From Anaspis maculata (lineage: Eukaryota > Arthropoda > Insecta > Coleoptera > Scraptiidae), in the NCBI GenBank assembly GCA_949128115.1, contig OX421962.1:36727745-36791744 (forward strand): a stretch of 64,000 nt of DNA. The letters run 5' to 3'. Position numbers and translations under genes: made by a program. The stretch's first letter is position 1; each line of letters opens with the position of its first letter. Under the pieces are notes generated by a model. That model was given only the letters and a program-made list of their open reading frames with translations, was not told the DNA's origin and did not search any database. This document shows, one piece after another, positions 44,859 to 55,663 of the stretch.

Positions 44859-46300
44859 CAGGGTGGTGAAAATTTTGATGCTCACCATTGGTATTTTGGA
44901 AACGGTGAGAGATACGATGTCGGTTGAATTAGAAAAAAGTTGCGCATTTTTGTGGCGATTGAGAATCTGAAAAGAAACTTTGAATATTTTGATTGGTTCG
45001 CGATTTATCACGAAAAAACTGAAAATTTTGATTCCAGAAATTATTTTTTATCTTTCCAACAATTCAAGCTATTTCAATCAAACTTGATAGTTTTATGTTT
45101 TTGATCACTTCGAGTCGATCAACGTTGACAGAAATTTTCCAGGCCGTCTAGATGTCAAATTATAATAGTTAACTTTTGTTTTTCTTATGGCCGCCATATT
45201 GGATTTTTGCACTAATAGATAGAAAAGAAAATTAGCTTTTCGAATTAGTAACCAACATGTATTTTTTATTACATTTTTAGCGTCAAATTTTGAAATTTTC
45301 GTAAATTATTGACAAAATCGGGAATGCTTTGAAAAACAATTGAAATATTATCAATAGCAACAACAAAAAAGTGACAGATGGTGTGCAATTGACGTATCCA
45401 ACTTTTCAATCGTGTTTTGTGCTTGTTTGTACCGGTAGTTCATGAATTCGAATTCATGTTCGGAACTAGCATCGTTCTTGTTAAAGTTTGAGAAATTTAT
45501 TAGAAAAGGAGTAAGGATTACCCTAGTTTCGACAGACGTTTTTGAATTCACAGGCACCCTTGACTCATTAAATTTATGAACTCTCGACACAAACAAGCAC
45601 AAAACACGATCAGAAGTTACGGCTCGATACCAAGTTGGGGCTGAGACCGCCGTAAGTGCCGGTACCATAGCAACGGCGGATACCAACCAATCAGACTGCG
45701 CTGTATTTGGCGAGTTACGCCGTCCGAAACTTTGCGCCTGCAACCTGGTATCGAGCCCTTAAATACGTCAATTGAACACAATCTGTCTTTTTTTTGTTGT
45801 TGCTATTGATAATATCTCAATTGTTTTTCAAAGCATTCCCGATTTTGTCAATAATTTACGAAAATTTCAAAATTTGACGCTAAAAATGTCATGAAAAGAA
45901 CATGTTGGTTACCAATTCGGGAAGCTGATTTTTTTCTCTATCTATTAGTGCAAAAATCCAATATGGCGGCTATAAGAAAAACAAAAGTTTACTATCATAA
46001 TTTGACATCTAGAAGGCCTGGAAATTTTCTGTCAACGTTGGTCGACTCAGAGTGATCAAAAACATAAAACTACCAAGTTTGATTGGAATAGCTTGAATGG
46101 TTGGAAAGATAAATATAATTTCTGGAATCAAAATTTTCAGTTTTTTCGTGATAAATCGTAAACCAATCAAAATATTCAAAGCTTTTTTTCAGATTCTCAA
46201 TCGCCACAAATATGCGCAGCTTTTTTTTAATTTAACCGACCACGTATCTCTTACCGTTTCTAAGATACCAATGGTGAGCATCGAAATTTTCACCACCCTG
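44859..46300. mobile_element. nested foldback element, ~0.55-kb arms
   Basis: Starts CAGGGTGGTGAAAATTTTGA and ends with the inverse, with TATA on both outer sides (TA-type target duplication). Paired landmarks inward: GATGCTCACCATTGG / CCAATGGTGAGCATC, GATTCTCAATCGCCACAAA, TGATTGGTT, AACGTTGAC, a GCCATATTGGATTTTTGCAC block, ATTGACAAAATCGGGAATGC, TTGACGTAT and GTGTTTTGTGCTTGTTTGT. The loop (45431-45589) has a perfect 18-bp palindrome CATGAATTCGAATTCATG at 45441-45458. One arm contains the 139-bp MITE below. Confidence 0.92.
45620..45758. mobile_element. 139-bp MITE inside a foldback arm, TSD TTA
   Basis: TTA at 45617-45619 and 45759-45761 flanks ends CGGCTCGATACCAAGTTG and CAACCTGGTATCGAGCCC. 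The opposite foldback arm reads straight through the equivalent position (rc of 45386-45410) with no insertion. Two independent signs, the empty site and the duplication, therefore define it. A 3-bp TTA/TWA duplication is typical of PIF/Harbinger-type elements. Confidence 0.92.
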
Positions 46301-46686
46301 TATACACTGGGACTACTGGGAGCAATAACAAAACTGCAAGGAACTACTACTACTACTCCTACTCCGTCTGAAGTATGTCTGTCTGTCTGTCCGTCCGTCC
46401 GTTTGACTCCTGTGTGGATATCTGTCTGTTTGTTTGTGTGCCTGGCTGTCTGTGTGGTTACCTTCATGAATGACCTCAGCTCATTTGATTTTTGTTGAAA
46501 TCGTTCCATTAGAATGCACTCTTGTTTCGTATAAAATTCGTATTACGTATCGTAGTACGATACGCGTTCGAGTGTCGAAAAGTGGCTAGTAAGAAACGTT
46601 GATGGGAAAAAAGTCATGGCATTTAAACTTTCTCGAATGGGCATGCTCCTACAAGCTCGCAGATCGATGATCTCAAGCAATAGAAT

Positions 46687-47110
46687 TTAGATATTGAAGT
46701 CAATTTTGTTTTTATTTTGCCAGTGCACTATGTCCTTGTACTTGAAAATAGTGATTGTGTGTCCGTTTAAGCTGAGAATTTCTCTCCAAACAAAATTTTT
46801 TATTGGTCTGTATAGCTTCTTGTATGGTCTTTTGTTTTGCCGACTTCGGGCAATATGTACATATTTTAGAGCTAAAATCATTAATAATAAATTAATTTGA
46901 ATACTTTCAAATCCAATAGGACATTTCACCCTGATGATAGTACCATTCTGATGAGGAAGAAGCCCGTCTGGCGATTGCGCAAGATATCCATGGGTCGTCG
47001 GGTCCACAAACAGGCCTCATAGTTCAACTTTATTCCGTTAAGTTCAGTTCTAATCAAACCATACAACTTTTTTCTTATGGTGCGATTCTCTAAAAAATTA
47101 CGTTCCATAA
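46687..47110 (-). pseudogene. YqaJ-like nuclease domain relic
   Basis: Minus strand. A frame carries DPTTHGYLAQSPDGLL, then GTIIRVKCPIGFE. The SPDG-L and (I/V)KCP motifs with this spacing are the metal-binding and catalytic core of YqaJ-type exonucleases, common in phages and in mobile-element-associated genes of insects. Upstream in another frame, MERNFLENRTIRKKLYG fits the preceding alpha-helical part (N-x-x-x-G-x-x-x-E type). A frameshift near 47000 separates them. It lies inside the TTAA-flanked element, with the nested foldback to its left, so it may be that element's own gene. Confidence 0.55.
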
Positions 47111-47908
47111 AGGCTCTGTTACGTTGTGATTACTCAGGCAACAGCCAATTGCCGACACGGATTTTTACATAACAAAGCGTTTATGGAATGTTATTTTTTA
47201 CAGAATAGCACTATTCTTTTCTTCTATCTTGAACGGTAAGGCCGCTATGGGATATTTACGCTAGGATCGACCACTCTTTATCTTCCCATAGCTTCCAGTT
47301 ACTGGGTTCAATGCCTGTTCTAAATTTTCATTGAAATCTAAGATTGAAATTGGCTGCTCCCAATGGGCGACAGACTGCTGAGATGAGGTTGTTGTACTTG
47401 CACCAGGGTGTACCGTTGGTGTATGGGTGAACTTTTTTTTGAATTTTCGAATGTTTCAAGGATTTGATTTCAACAAAAATCGACAGGGGTCTTATTTCTT
47501 GCGGACTATAAATAATGTATGATGATACCGGACGGGAACCGCTCGCGCTTGCAGGTGGGCGGCACGCGGTGAACTTCAAAGGGAAATATTCAAAACTGAT
47601 TTCGGTCGATACTATTGATGATATTTGAATTTTGAAAACAGGTTATTATACAATATTTACCACAGAATAAAATGACTACCTGGAATTTTCAAAAAAAAAT
47701 TCAAAAATTTGAGAAAATCAAAAACAATTTCCCAAAAAATACAAAAATCAAAATTTTTGACTACAGCATCAAATAATTATATATTCTAAAAATAATAACG
47801 TTTGAATTTTTGAAATCGGTCTATTGAGTGAATTTTGAGAATGTTAATAGTTTCCGCGCCATCTCGCGTCTCAGAAACACATTATTTTATCGTCCCCTTT
47901 AGCCTTAA

Positions 47909-49980
47909 TATCAGTGACAGCTTGCCACTCGCTTGCTCTAAGCGGAGAAATTTTCATAAACAAAAATAATCAGTTGTCAGACAACTGGGAGATAAAGTAG
48001 TATTAGTAACCTCCTATAGAGTATAAACGGAACCTCCAGTCTCCAGTAGAAAAGCCGAACTTAGTCCTCGAGCCAAAATTGTCGAGCCTGCACGACCATG
48101 GTTCATAGGCCACCTAGAATCTATAGAGATAGGTGTTTCATAATTTGCTCTAGAATGCCGCAAAATAGCAGGAATCAACAGTAATTATTGACCTGTACCT
48201 GGAGATTAAACCATTCCAATTGATTCCGCAAAGCTGTGTAACAGCATTTCATCCACTTCTTCGACCGCCGCCATGGGAACCATAGTGCATCGTTATGAAA
48301 TCAGGTGAAATGATAGGTAATATTCAATTATTTCCAGGACATTATGCGTGGTATCATTACATCAAAGCGCAGTTTATTTATTAATATCTAATAACATAAT
48401 TCCAGCTCTTGAAATGGATAATTTCATGTTACTTGGGAATTACCACTCATGATGCCTCGGGTGTGTGTAATTTTTAACGGCGCTAATGATAGTGATTCGG
48501 CCATAATTACAAGTCCACATGGACAACCAGGGCAAAACGCTGAAATTTTCCCCGATGGCCGAGACTCGAACACAGCAGGTGGCATTCACAAGTCCGCACA
48601 TGGGAATTGTCGAAGTTTCGCGTAAGTAGGTATAATATCAATAAAAAATGATAATATGTTGAGCAAGAATGTCGCAATTAGCATTGGAAAATTGGAACAC
48701 AGCAGTAGCAGCCAGCAGCATCAAGAGCGAATTACATATTTCGAACAGAGCCTCCGCTAAATTGGATATTCTATGGTAAATCAGTGATGATTTCTCATCA
48801 AGTGCGCCGCTTTTATTGGCCATGTCAGAAGTCGCAGCACTAGAAGCACTAATTGTGTCGTTAAATTAACGCGTAATTAAAAGAATCACTTTGATGCTTT
48901 AATAAACCAACGTCCCTCATCAACTACAATTAACTTTGTTTCATAAGTTTGCAGCATCCTGCAGGGAAGGTGAGAGGAAACGCTTCAGAGCTCGTTCCTT
49001 GATGACGCAATCTCGAGGAAGACGCGAGAACTTCCATTTTCGTACATTGTTTACGATACTGTTAATTCAATGACGTGTCGCATATAATAAAGACACGCAA
49101 TTTTTGCATATCCACCTGGAGACCGTTACTTTCGAAAAGTGCTCCACCCACTCGCGCTCAGCTGATTCTTCTACCTACGATAATTTCCTAAATCAGAGCC
49201 TTGAAAAGCCTGGTGCGGATTACTACTATTATACACCTGTATTATCTGCTCATTTTTTTTTCTTTTGAGAGATCTCTCGAAAAGGTAATCCGCATCGGAA
49301 AGATGCACCAACGGCACAAGTTGCGCACACCAAGAGAGTCATTAATGGAACCAATATAAATTTTATTGCGACAAAAACAGTGTGACACCAGTTATGATCC
49401 CATAATTTTTACTTTGATGTGTCTTTTGTCAGTTTGTCCGGCGTTTTATTGTCGCAGCCATGTCCGATTGTAAATTACTAGTGAAAAACTACCACTTAAA
49501 ATTTTATTTTTCTGGATCGCTAATTTGCACCTGCGACACTTGTTCCTTTTCGCGATATGGTCTACTAGACCTCTTGGCACTAAGTGCATTTTAAGCGTTC
49601 CAAGGGCTGAACGGCTCGTAACAGCTCTTAGTTTCACAACGAGCATCTGGTTAGTGTGTGAACCAATAAAATAAATCTGCATATTTCAGTTCTGTTTGTA
49701 AATCACCGACTTTCATTACGACACGACTTCGTTGATCATCCAACCGCCATGTCTATCAAGATCAAACATTTTTGCGGGTGGTTCAGCACTCGTCTATCCA
49801 TGACGACTTGACGAGGCAAGTGAACTCATACACACTCAACTATTTTCGTCAAAGGAGGGGGAGACTATTTCGTTTGCCATGTGATGGGTAACATTGAGGT
49901 CCGTGAGTGATCCCTGGTCCGTGAGGCCTAGCGTCACATAGAACGTCAAGTTGCCGTTTCTCTGGTTGCTACCTTCTCTG
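47909..49980. other. no supported gene
   Basis: No domain recognised. A CTCGAACACAG word at 48567 superficially resembles an inverted tRNA T-arm but has no surrounding cloverleaf. There is a poly-T run at about 49253-49261. Confidence 0.4.
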
Positions 49981-50111
49981 GGGCCCTATTTTTCGGAGAC
50001 GTGTGATCCGTTCGCATGCGAAGTTGCTAGGCAACCAGGGCTGTGATTGGCTGTCACCTATATAGGCAACATCACCTGATGAGCTGTTCCCCGGTTCCGA
50101 AAATAGAGCCC
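49981..50111. mobile_element. MITE with GGGGCCCTATTTTTCGGA ends
   Basis: 131 bp. The left end GGGGCCCTATTTTTCGGA pairs with the right TCCGAAAATAGAGCCC. The interior is short and partly self-complementary (GTTGCTAGGCAAC). Its end sequence resembles those of the elements at 50153-50317 and 59056-59289. Confidence 0.75.
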
Positions 50112-50152
50112 TTGGTCACATCATTGAGAGAAAAACACGAAACATGCAAACT

Positions 50153-50317
50153 GGGGCCTATTCCATGAAACTACATTGCAACTTTCCACTTTGATGCAAG
50201 GAAGGAAAGAAACAAGACATTCAGATGAGTTGTTAGGCAGCGTTTCCCGAGTGACTCCTCTGAATTTTGCAAAGTGCAATGTGAAAAGTTGCAAAGTAGT
50301 TTCATGGAATAGGCCTC
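50153..50317. mobile_element. MITE with GGGGCCTATTCCATG ends
   Basis: 165 bp with ~39-bp terminal repeats: GGGGCCTATTCCATGAAACT at the left continues to CATTGCAACTTTCCAC. The inverse is at the right (GTGAAAAGTTGCAAAGTAGT...GGAATAGGCCTC). It is non-coding and lies 41 bp from the previous MITE. Confidence 0.88.
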
Positions 50318-50434
50318 TGGTCAAGCTTACTTTCAGAAAAGACCACGTATATGGCTCCTTTCATCAACCGTATTTTACTGGTCTTGTCTTGGTTCTCAAT
50401 TCGAGTTTCACAGCTTAGACCGTATCAAGTATCA

Positions 50435-50647
50435 AACTTTTTAGGTTTTTGTCATTGGATCATATTGGGATGGGTGCTACAGTAGAAATCTGTCATGCTA
50501 GTTTACTCATGTTCATTGGTCCGTTTTATTCTGTTCATGTAACTTTTTAGGTTTTTGTCATTGGATCATACTGGATGGGTGCTACAGTAGAAATCTCAGT
50601 CATGTTAGTTTGCTCATGTTCACTGATCCGTTTTGTTTCGTTCATAT
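50435..50647 (+). repeat. two-unit tandem duplication, 106-bp period
   Basis: AACTTTTTAGGTTTTTGTCA starts units at 50435 and 50541. Both contain GGATGGGTGCTACAGTAGAA and TGATCCGTTTT or TGGTCCGTTTT. The few differences indicate a fairly recent duplication. Confidence 0.95.
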
Positions 50648-51196
50648 TTAGTTTAATTCAGTAAATAATCCTTACAATAAACAGCTCCGAAATACCTATC
50701 TGTGCTTGCTCCCAAACAAGTAGTCAGGACAAGCAGGTGCAAACCAAGAAGCCCCCTAGATGACAAAAAATGAAGTCTCCGCAAATGACTTTTTTGTGTT
50801 TGACAAACTTCTGTATCTAGGGGCCGTATTCATATTCCGATTTTACGCTTAGTGTCGCGCATTCAGAGGTGCGCTTTACAAGACTATCCGTTAATATTTG
50901 AGTTTTCAAATATACATATTACAATCGAGCGGCCGTATGTAGGTAATTGTGATAAACCGTCTTTTAGAGTAGATATTCCAAATTTCTTGCATTCAATTTT
51001 TCTAATCGAAAATTTTCATTTCATTCATTGCCTGTATTGATATTTCAGAGCTTTTTCAAGTTGAAAAATACATTATTCATGTTTCTATCAAGTTGAATGA
51101 GGAAAAACACAAAATAAAAATGTGTAGCAAAAATTGGATAATTTCATCTTTTGGTTTTTGCACCTTATTAAACAAAAATTTCCTCTGTCTAACCTC

Positions 51197-51333
51197 GGGT
51201 TCCACCAAAATTTCAAGAGCAGATTAAATCTATCACGCTGATAGTTGCTATGCACCTGCCAATAGGATGGCCAGTTGCTTAGTTACTATGAGAGTGATAA
51301 AGTTATGGCGTTGATAAAAGTTTGGTCGAACCC
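51197..51333. mobile_element. MITE family 3, copy 2
   Basis: 137 bp with ends GGGTTCCACCAAAATTT and AAAGTTTGGTCGAACCC. The core CCAATAGGATGGCCAGTTGC is the reverse complement of the core in the 6.8-kb copy. It sits at the edge of the 5' LTR of the next element and may have removed that LTR's start. Confidence 0.8.
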
Positions 51334-51346
51334 AAGGTGAGTCGTT

Positions 51347-51825
51347 TGTCATTTTATTTCACAAGTCCTGTCATTTTCTTTTTTGGGTACATTTTCCTTC
51401 TTCCAAAAGGTGAACAAAGTCCTGCCACTGTGACATTACCTACCTGACACGTGAAGAAAAATCTTTTTGTGAGCACTTATCAGATTTTACTTCACTTGAA
51501 ATCTTGTCTATTAAGTGATGACAATTCTTGAAGTAAGGATCCTAGATTAAGGAGAAAAGCAGCCTAAGTTGCAGTTTGACGTCTTTCTGACACCTTGAAG
51601 ACCGCCGTAAGTCTTGGATGAGACTGGTCGAAGAGCACGGGCAAACTTAGGACTGAAAAGTACGTCACCTCTCTTCTACGCTCACGCACATCGTCGAAGC
51701 GTCCTTTTTCACGTCTCATGCCCTACCTCATGTTTGTTTTTGTTTATTACGAATAACAGCTGACATCCGGCACTCCCAGTTTCCCCAATACTGCCAACGG
51801 GCGAACAGGGAAAACCCAAATAACA
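51347..51825 (+). repeat. 5' LTR, left end missing
   Basis: Direct repeat of parts of 54432-55942: TTTCACAAGTCCTG, GGGTACATTTTCCTTC, a GACATTACC...CTGACACGTGAAGAAAAAT block, GATTTTACTTCACTTGAAATC, GTTGCAGTTTGAC, GAGACTGGTCGAAGAG, AAGTACGTCACCTCTCTTCT and AGGGAAAACCCAA. It ends AATAACA three bases before the primer site. Homology stops on the left near 51347, beside the MITE. Confidence 0.9.
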
Positions 51826-51828
51826 TTT

Positions 51829-51846
51829 TGGCGCCCAACGTGGGGC
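51829..51846 (+). promoter_or_regulatory. primer-binding site for tRNA-Lys
   Basis: TGGCGCCCAACGTGGGGC, 18 bases complementary to the 3' end of the tRNA-Lys species used by several retroelements. It lies 3 bases after the LTR's terminal CA. This fixes both the element's orientation and the 5' LTR's right end. Confidence 0.92.
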
Positions 51847-51979
51847 CCGACACACGACAATAAATCTGCGATAACGGCAAACAGTTTGCGTCCCGGAAAT
51901 TCGAGGAATTTGCGAGTCAATACGGGACAAATATCGCCTAAACCGCCGTTCACCATCTACAGGCCAAGGCCGTTGAAAG

Positions 51980-52276
51980 ACACCATCGGATTTTAAAAAC
52001 GATTTTGTCGTCGTATGTGGGGGATAATCACCGCGATTGGGAGCGACACCTCCAGGAGACCGATCCAACATGCGGTGGGAGACAGGATGTGGCACCGGAA
52101 TTTTGTACAGTCGAACGTCGGCCAATACTTTTCGTCCAAGCTGGCACCAAAATTCGTTGGACCATATTATTTTGTTGTCTCCAAAAAGGTTTCGCCATGG
52201 ACCTATGAGCTGTCTCGTGACGATGGTCGGAGGGTCGGTATTGTAAGATCCTGGTCATTGCGGCTCCAACTGTAAA
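51980..52276 (+). pseudogene. integrase C-terminal relic
   Basis: The first frame, from about 51982, reads HHRILKTIL...DNHRDWERHL, the end of the gypsy/retroviral integrase core (the K-x-x-L...W-x-x-L helix). After a jump in frame and missing sequence, the next frame reads VGDRMWHRNFVQS and APKFVGPYYFVVSKK, followed by YELSRDDGRR, the SH3-like GPY/F C-terminal module. The DDE residues lie upstream of what remains. It begins ~135 bp after the primer site, so one or more deletions removed all of gag and most of pol. Confidence 0.85.
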
Positions 52277-54396
52277 GTTCTGAGTCACCGAGCACCATCT
52301 GTAAAGTTCTGGTCATCACGGTACCCATTTGTAACGTTCTCGTCACCGGTCCCACTTTTGTGATATCCTCCCTTCCCTACATTAATTTAATTAAGCTGTG
52401 ATGCGTCTAATTACGTTAAGTCGTATTTCGTTGTGCCGTAGATTTTATTTTACCTTTACCTAAGTTATTTAAATCAATTACACCTACCTCACCTTCACGT
52501 CGTACTAATACCTCAAGCCTACTCTAGTAGTAACCTCACGTTCTTTTAAAGGGAATGAATTGAATAAATATTGAAAAATAAACAAAGTCATTTAACCACA
52601 CCTCATCTTTATTACAAATTAATCAATCATCGCCAACTTAATTGAATTCACCTTAATTATTCATTTCATAATTTCCTGACGCGCTGACATTCAGCTAGCG
52701 TTCAGAATTGTTTTATTCAGTTTACATTCGGTTTCTGAAAGAAAAGTACATCCTAATACCGTGTGCAATCCTACGACGAATTTGTTCAACCCTGGCAAAT
52801 TAATTCCATTCTCATTCTACCTAATTTTCAGAATTATGGGTGAAGCCACTTCCTAGTATACTTGAGTTTAATTCCCTGCCTAATTTATTTATCCTTTTTC
52901 CAGTTTTTGTTTCAACCCTTTCTCCCCTTTCTCCCATCCACCCTGGTACGGAGAGAAATCTTTACTATTTAATTGTACTAAGAGAGAGATTGTTGTTCAT
53001 TGAGTCTTGTTTTGATCTTTCGAATTTATAGCCATTATTTTAATTATTGATCAAATAATTTACAGAAAATTTGAGTGTTGACAGTCCATAGATTTTATAT
53101 CCAGCTGGTGCTATAGTTTACAATTTAAAAACTTATCCAGCAGCTCGGTTTCATACATGTTCAATACCATTACACAAATTTTCAATATGGAGTACAAGTC
53201 ATCGCAATGAACCTCTAATTAATTAGCCTGCAAAATTTTATGTCTCGTTCATTTCTTATCTTGAAGTGTTTCGAAACGACACTGAATTTTCTTAGCATTA
53301 CTCAAGAAGTTTCTCTTTGGAAACTCGGCCTCATGCCTTTAAATTCTTTGTCGCGCGAAAGGGTTAAATATCTTATTCTATGGGGGAAAATAACGCGTAA
53401 TCAAGATTTTGCCCAGATTTGATTTGCATAAATACTGCTAGTGCTTGTCTCAGCGAATAGAGCCTACAAAATCATGCTCTGTCGGAAGCCAAATCTCTTA
53501 AAAGGGTTGCTGAGGTTTTCACCCTTTTTCTTGCGTCTGGAGGGTAGTGATCTGAAAACAAGTGGCCGCATTTAAAAGCTCAAAGCTACTAACGCAGTGA
53601 ATTGAAATCGGCTTGACGATTCTCATGGCTGTTCAAAAGATCAAACAGAACCTACTATCATTTTCTAAACCAAACAATTACCTCAAACTTATTTAAACTA
53701 TAAGCATTTGATTACAATAGAAATCAGACTTGCCTTAATGTTTTCCTTTCACGTCACTGATTTACTACAAATCTATCACAGTGTTTCAGCACTTTTCTTA
53801 ATTTATTCTTCTTCAACAATATTAGTTTTCTTCCCGCAAAATACACCCGTTGTGCTCGACTCTTACCACTCGAAATCCCTCCACAGCGTCACTGTCCTTG
53901 GACCTATCCTTATTTTCCCACACCCCGTCTCCCGTCACAACCCTCTGGCCTACAAAACTGATGCCTGCATGCTTTCCTGTGTCACCCCGATGCTGGCCGG
54001 CAAACATCGATCTCTTCGCATTCCTTCTCCTATTTTTTTCCTTTCCGATATCGCCCGTAATGCTAATTTTATTCCCAAATATTTCATTCCCCTTTATTTT
54101 ATAATTCTAAGCCGTTCTGCCACAGTATATACCATGCCAAGGATCTAAAGCCAAATACTTCTGACTGAATGGTGGCCCGTCTTCTTCTTTTCCTGATCCA
54201 TTATTTATTTGTATATATTTTTTTCCTCCTGGTAATGTTATCATCAACTTGTCGATGGTGGACTTTCTTTCTCGTCCTATACGCCATTCATCTTTTTTTT
54301 TCGTTATATTTCTTTTCCTTTCACTTTGACACCAGTCGCTGTTTTAGGTTTTGAAATTTTCCCGCCTAGAAAATTTCTAGGAGGTAATAGAGAGTT
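52277..54396. other. unassigned 3' region of the LTR element
   Basis: Starts with a CTGTAAAGTTCTG-type word repeated three times (52272-52340). It then becomes AT- and pyrimidine-rich on the plus strand, with open frames of 60-146 residues (longest 53708-54148) rich in hydrophobic and S/T residues. I see no signal peptide-furin-fusion pattern that would support an envelope gene. The stretch before the 3' LTR, GGAGGTAATAGAGAG, is a plausible polypurine tract (about 54380-54394). Confidence 0.45.
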
Positions 54397-54566
54397 TGTT
54401 ACACAATTTTTTGTTTTGTTTTGAATTGTTGATCATTCAATTTCACAAGTCCTGCCATTTTCTTGTTTGGGTACATTTTCCTTCCTCCAAAAGGTAAACA
54501 AACTTCTGTCACTTTGACATTACCTTCCTGACACGTGAAGAAAAATTTTTTGTGAGCACTGATTAG

Positions 54567-54932
54567 TATATTACATACCGAGACGGGAAATACATCATTA
54601 TTGCTGAGGGCACAGAGAGCCTCCAGGCTCCAGGCTTAGGTATACTATTTTACTCACAACCACGTACTCAGCTTGCAGGATTACAGGCGTTTAAAAGTTG
54701 AAATCTGAAAATTGACTTTTTGTCATAGCTTCCAGATAGGCCGATTAATTTTGCTGAAACGGAGTTCAGGAAATACTGATTAACACACTTATTGTTTGGT
54801 TGGATGCATATTTTGAAATTTCCTTTTTAAAGCTACCATCTCTTCACTTTCTCGGGAGGTCGGCAAGAGGTCACTTCCCAACCTCCTACTAGGTATGTAA
54901 TGAATCAATTACCATAGTGGTTGTGAGTAAAA
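54567..54932. mobile_element. inverted-repeat insertion in 3' LTR (first)
   Basis: TTTTACTCACAACCAC (54648-54663) and its exact inverse GTGGTTGTGAGTAAAA (54917-54932) lie inside. A second pair, ATTACATACC (near 54570) and GGTATGTAAT (near 54892), is offset from the first. The overlapping pairs suggest one small element within another or a rearranged element. It is absent from the 5' LTR. Confidence 0.6.
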
Positions 54933-54959
54933 GATTTTACTTCACTTGAAATCTTATCT

Positions 54960-55663
54960 ATAGGTCGTATCGGCGTGACGTCACGCTCTTGAAAACTGGC
55001 CATTTTGTAGAAGCTTATCAAACTGACTTTTGTCACTTCAACTAGAGTGTCACAAAGTTCGTGTTTTTAATAACTCAGAAGATGATTGTTTTCGCAATGT
55101 ATGGCTGTTCGGCCACCTACTCTCGCATGGGAGCATCGATTTCACTGTTTTGGGCTACGCTATCCTGGAGTGATGAGATTCCGTGGAGATCTAGCGCAAG
55201 AATTACCTATCTGAGCCTGAGCAGCAAGAATCCTAATGGTTTTGTCGGACAAATCGAAGAAATTTTTTCAACAGAAAGTTCACAAGAGACTCCAAAGCTT
55301 GCGTACAACATTTCCTAGGTGCGGTAGATTGTGTGCTTCTTATGGTTTATGGGCTATGGAGTTGCTTGCGCGAGAACGTTTCTGTTCCCAACACAAGTAG
55401 TCTACAAGGTTCTTCCGCGTTGTGTTTCTGCACCATATCCAAATTGTGGCCGAGATTTTGAATCAGTCAGCAGCTCAAATGGGTCACACCTCAAACACAA
55501 CACCGCAACGTTCTACTTGCGCCTGAGCAAATCATCGTCAGCAAGCGCCTTGCTGTAATTGCTTAATAACTTTGCCATGTCAGTCTGATGTATGTGACAG
55601 CATGTCGATCAGCTGTTTTTGACTAGCTTCTACAAAATGGTCGTCTCGACGATAACGCCTATT
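54960..55663. mobile_element. inverted-repeat insertion in 3' LTR (second), with THAP-like ORF
   Basis: Ends pair ATAGGTCGTATCGGCG with the inverse of CGACGATAACGCCTAT. Subterminally CCATTTTGTAGAAGCTTATC pairs with a near-exact inverse (AGCTTCTACAAAATGG). A plus-strand frame at 55061-55318 includes FAMYGCSATYSRMGASISLF, which weakly resembles the start of a THAP domain, the DNA-binding domain of P-type transposases. A second open frame follows at 55331-55558 without a recognised motif. It is absent from the 5' LTR. Confidence 0.6.

Larger units (their letters stand above)
44172..47904. mobile_element. TTAA-flanked element with long diverged TIRs
   Basis: TTAA at 44168-44171 and 47905-47908 flanks GGCTAAAGGGGAC and its exact inverse GTCCCCTTTAGCC. 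The terminal repeats extend inward for roughly 370 bp in diverged form. Ordered pairs include ATTTGATGC...AGTCAAAAA / TTTTTGACT...GCATCAAAT, GGTAGTCATTTT / AAAATGACTACC, and a CCGCCC...GC-rich patch near 44515 and 47560. TTAA duplications are characteristic of piggyBac and Kolobok superfamilies. The interior holds a YqaJ-like nuclease relic and a nested foldback. Removing the foldback leaves about 2.3 kb. Confidence 0.8.

Noticed and set aside
48555..48600. Possible inverted tRNA or tRNA-derived SINE (GACTCGAAC word)
   Set aside because: No matching acceptor, D-arm or box A sequence could be found at proper spacing.
53708..54148. Envelope-type gene in the second LTR element
   Set aside because: The frame is rich in hydrophobic and Ser residues but shows no signal peptide, cleavage site or cysteine pattern that would support the call. 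AT/pyrimidine-rich composition explains the open frame.
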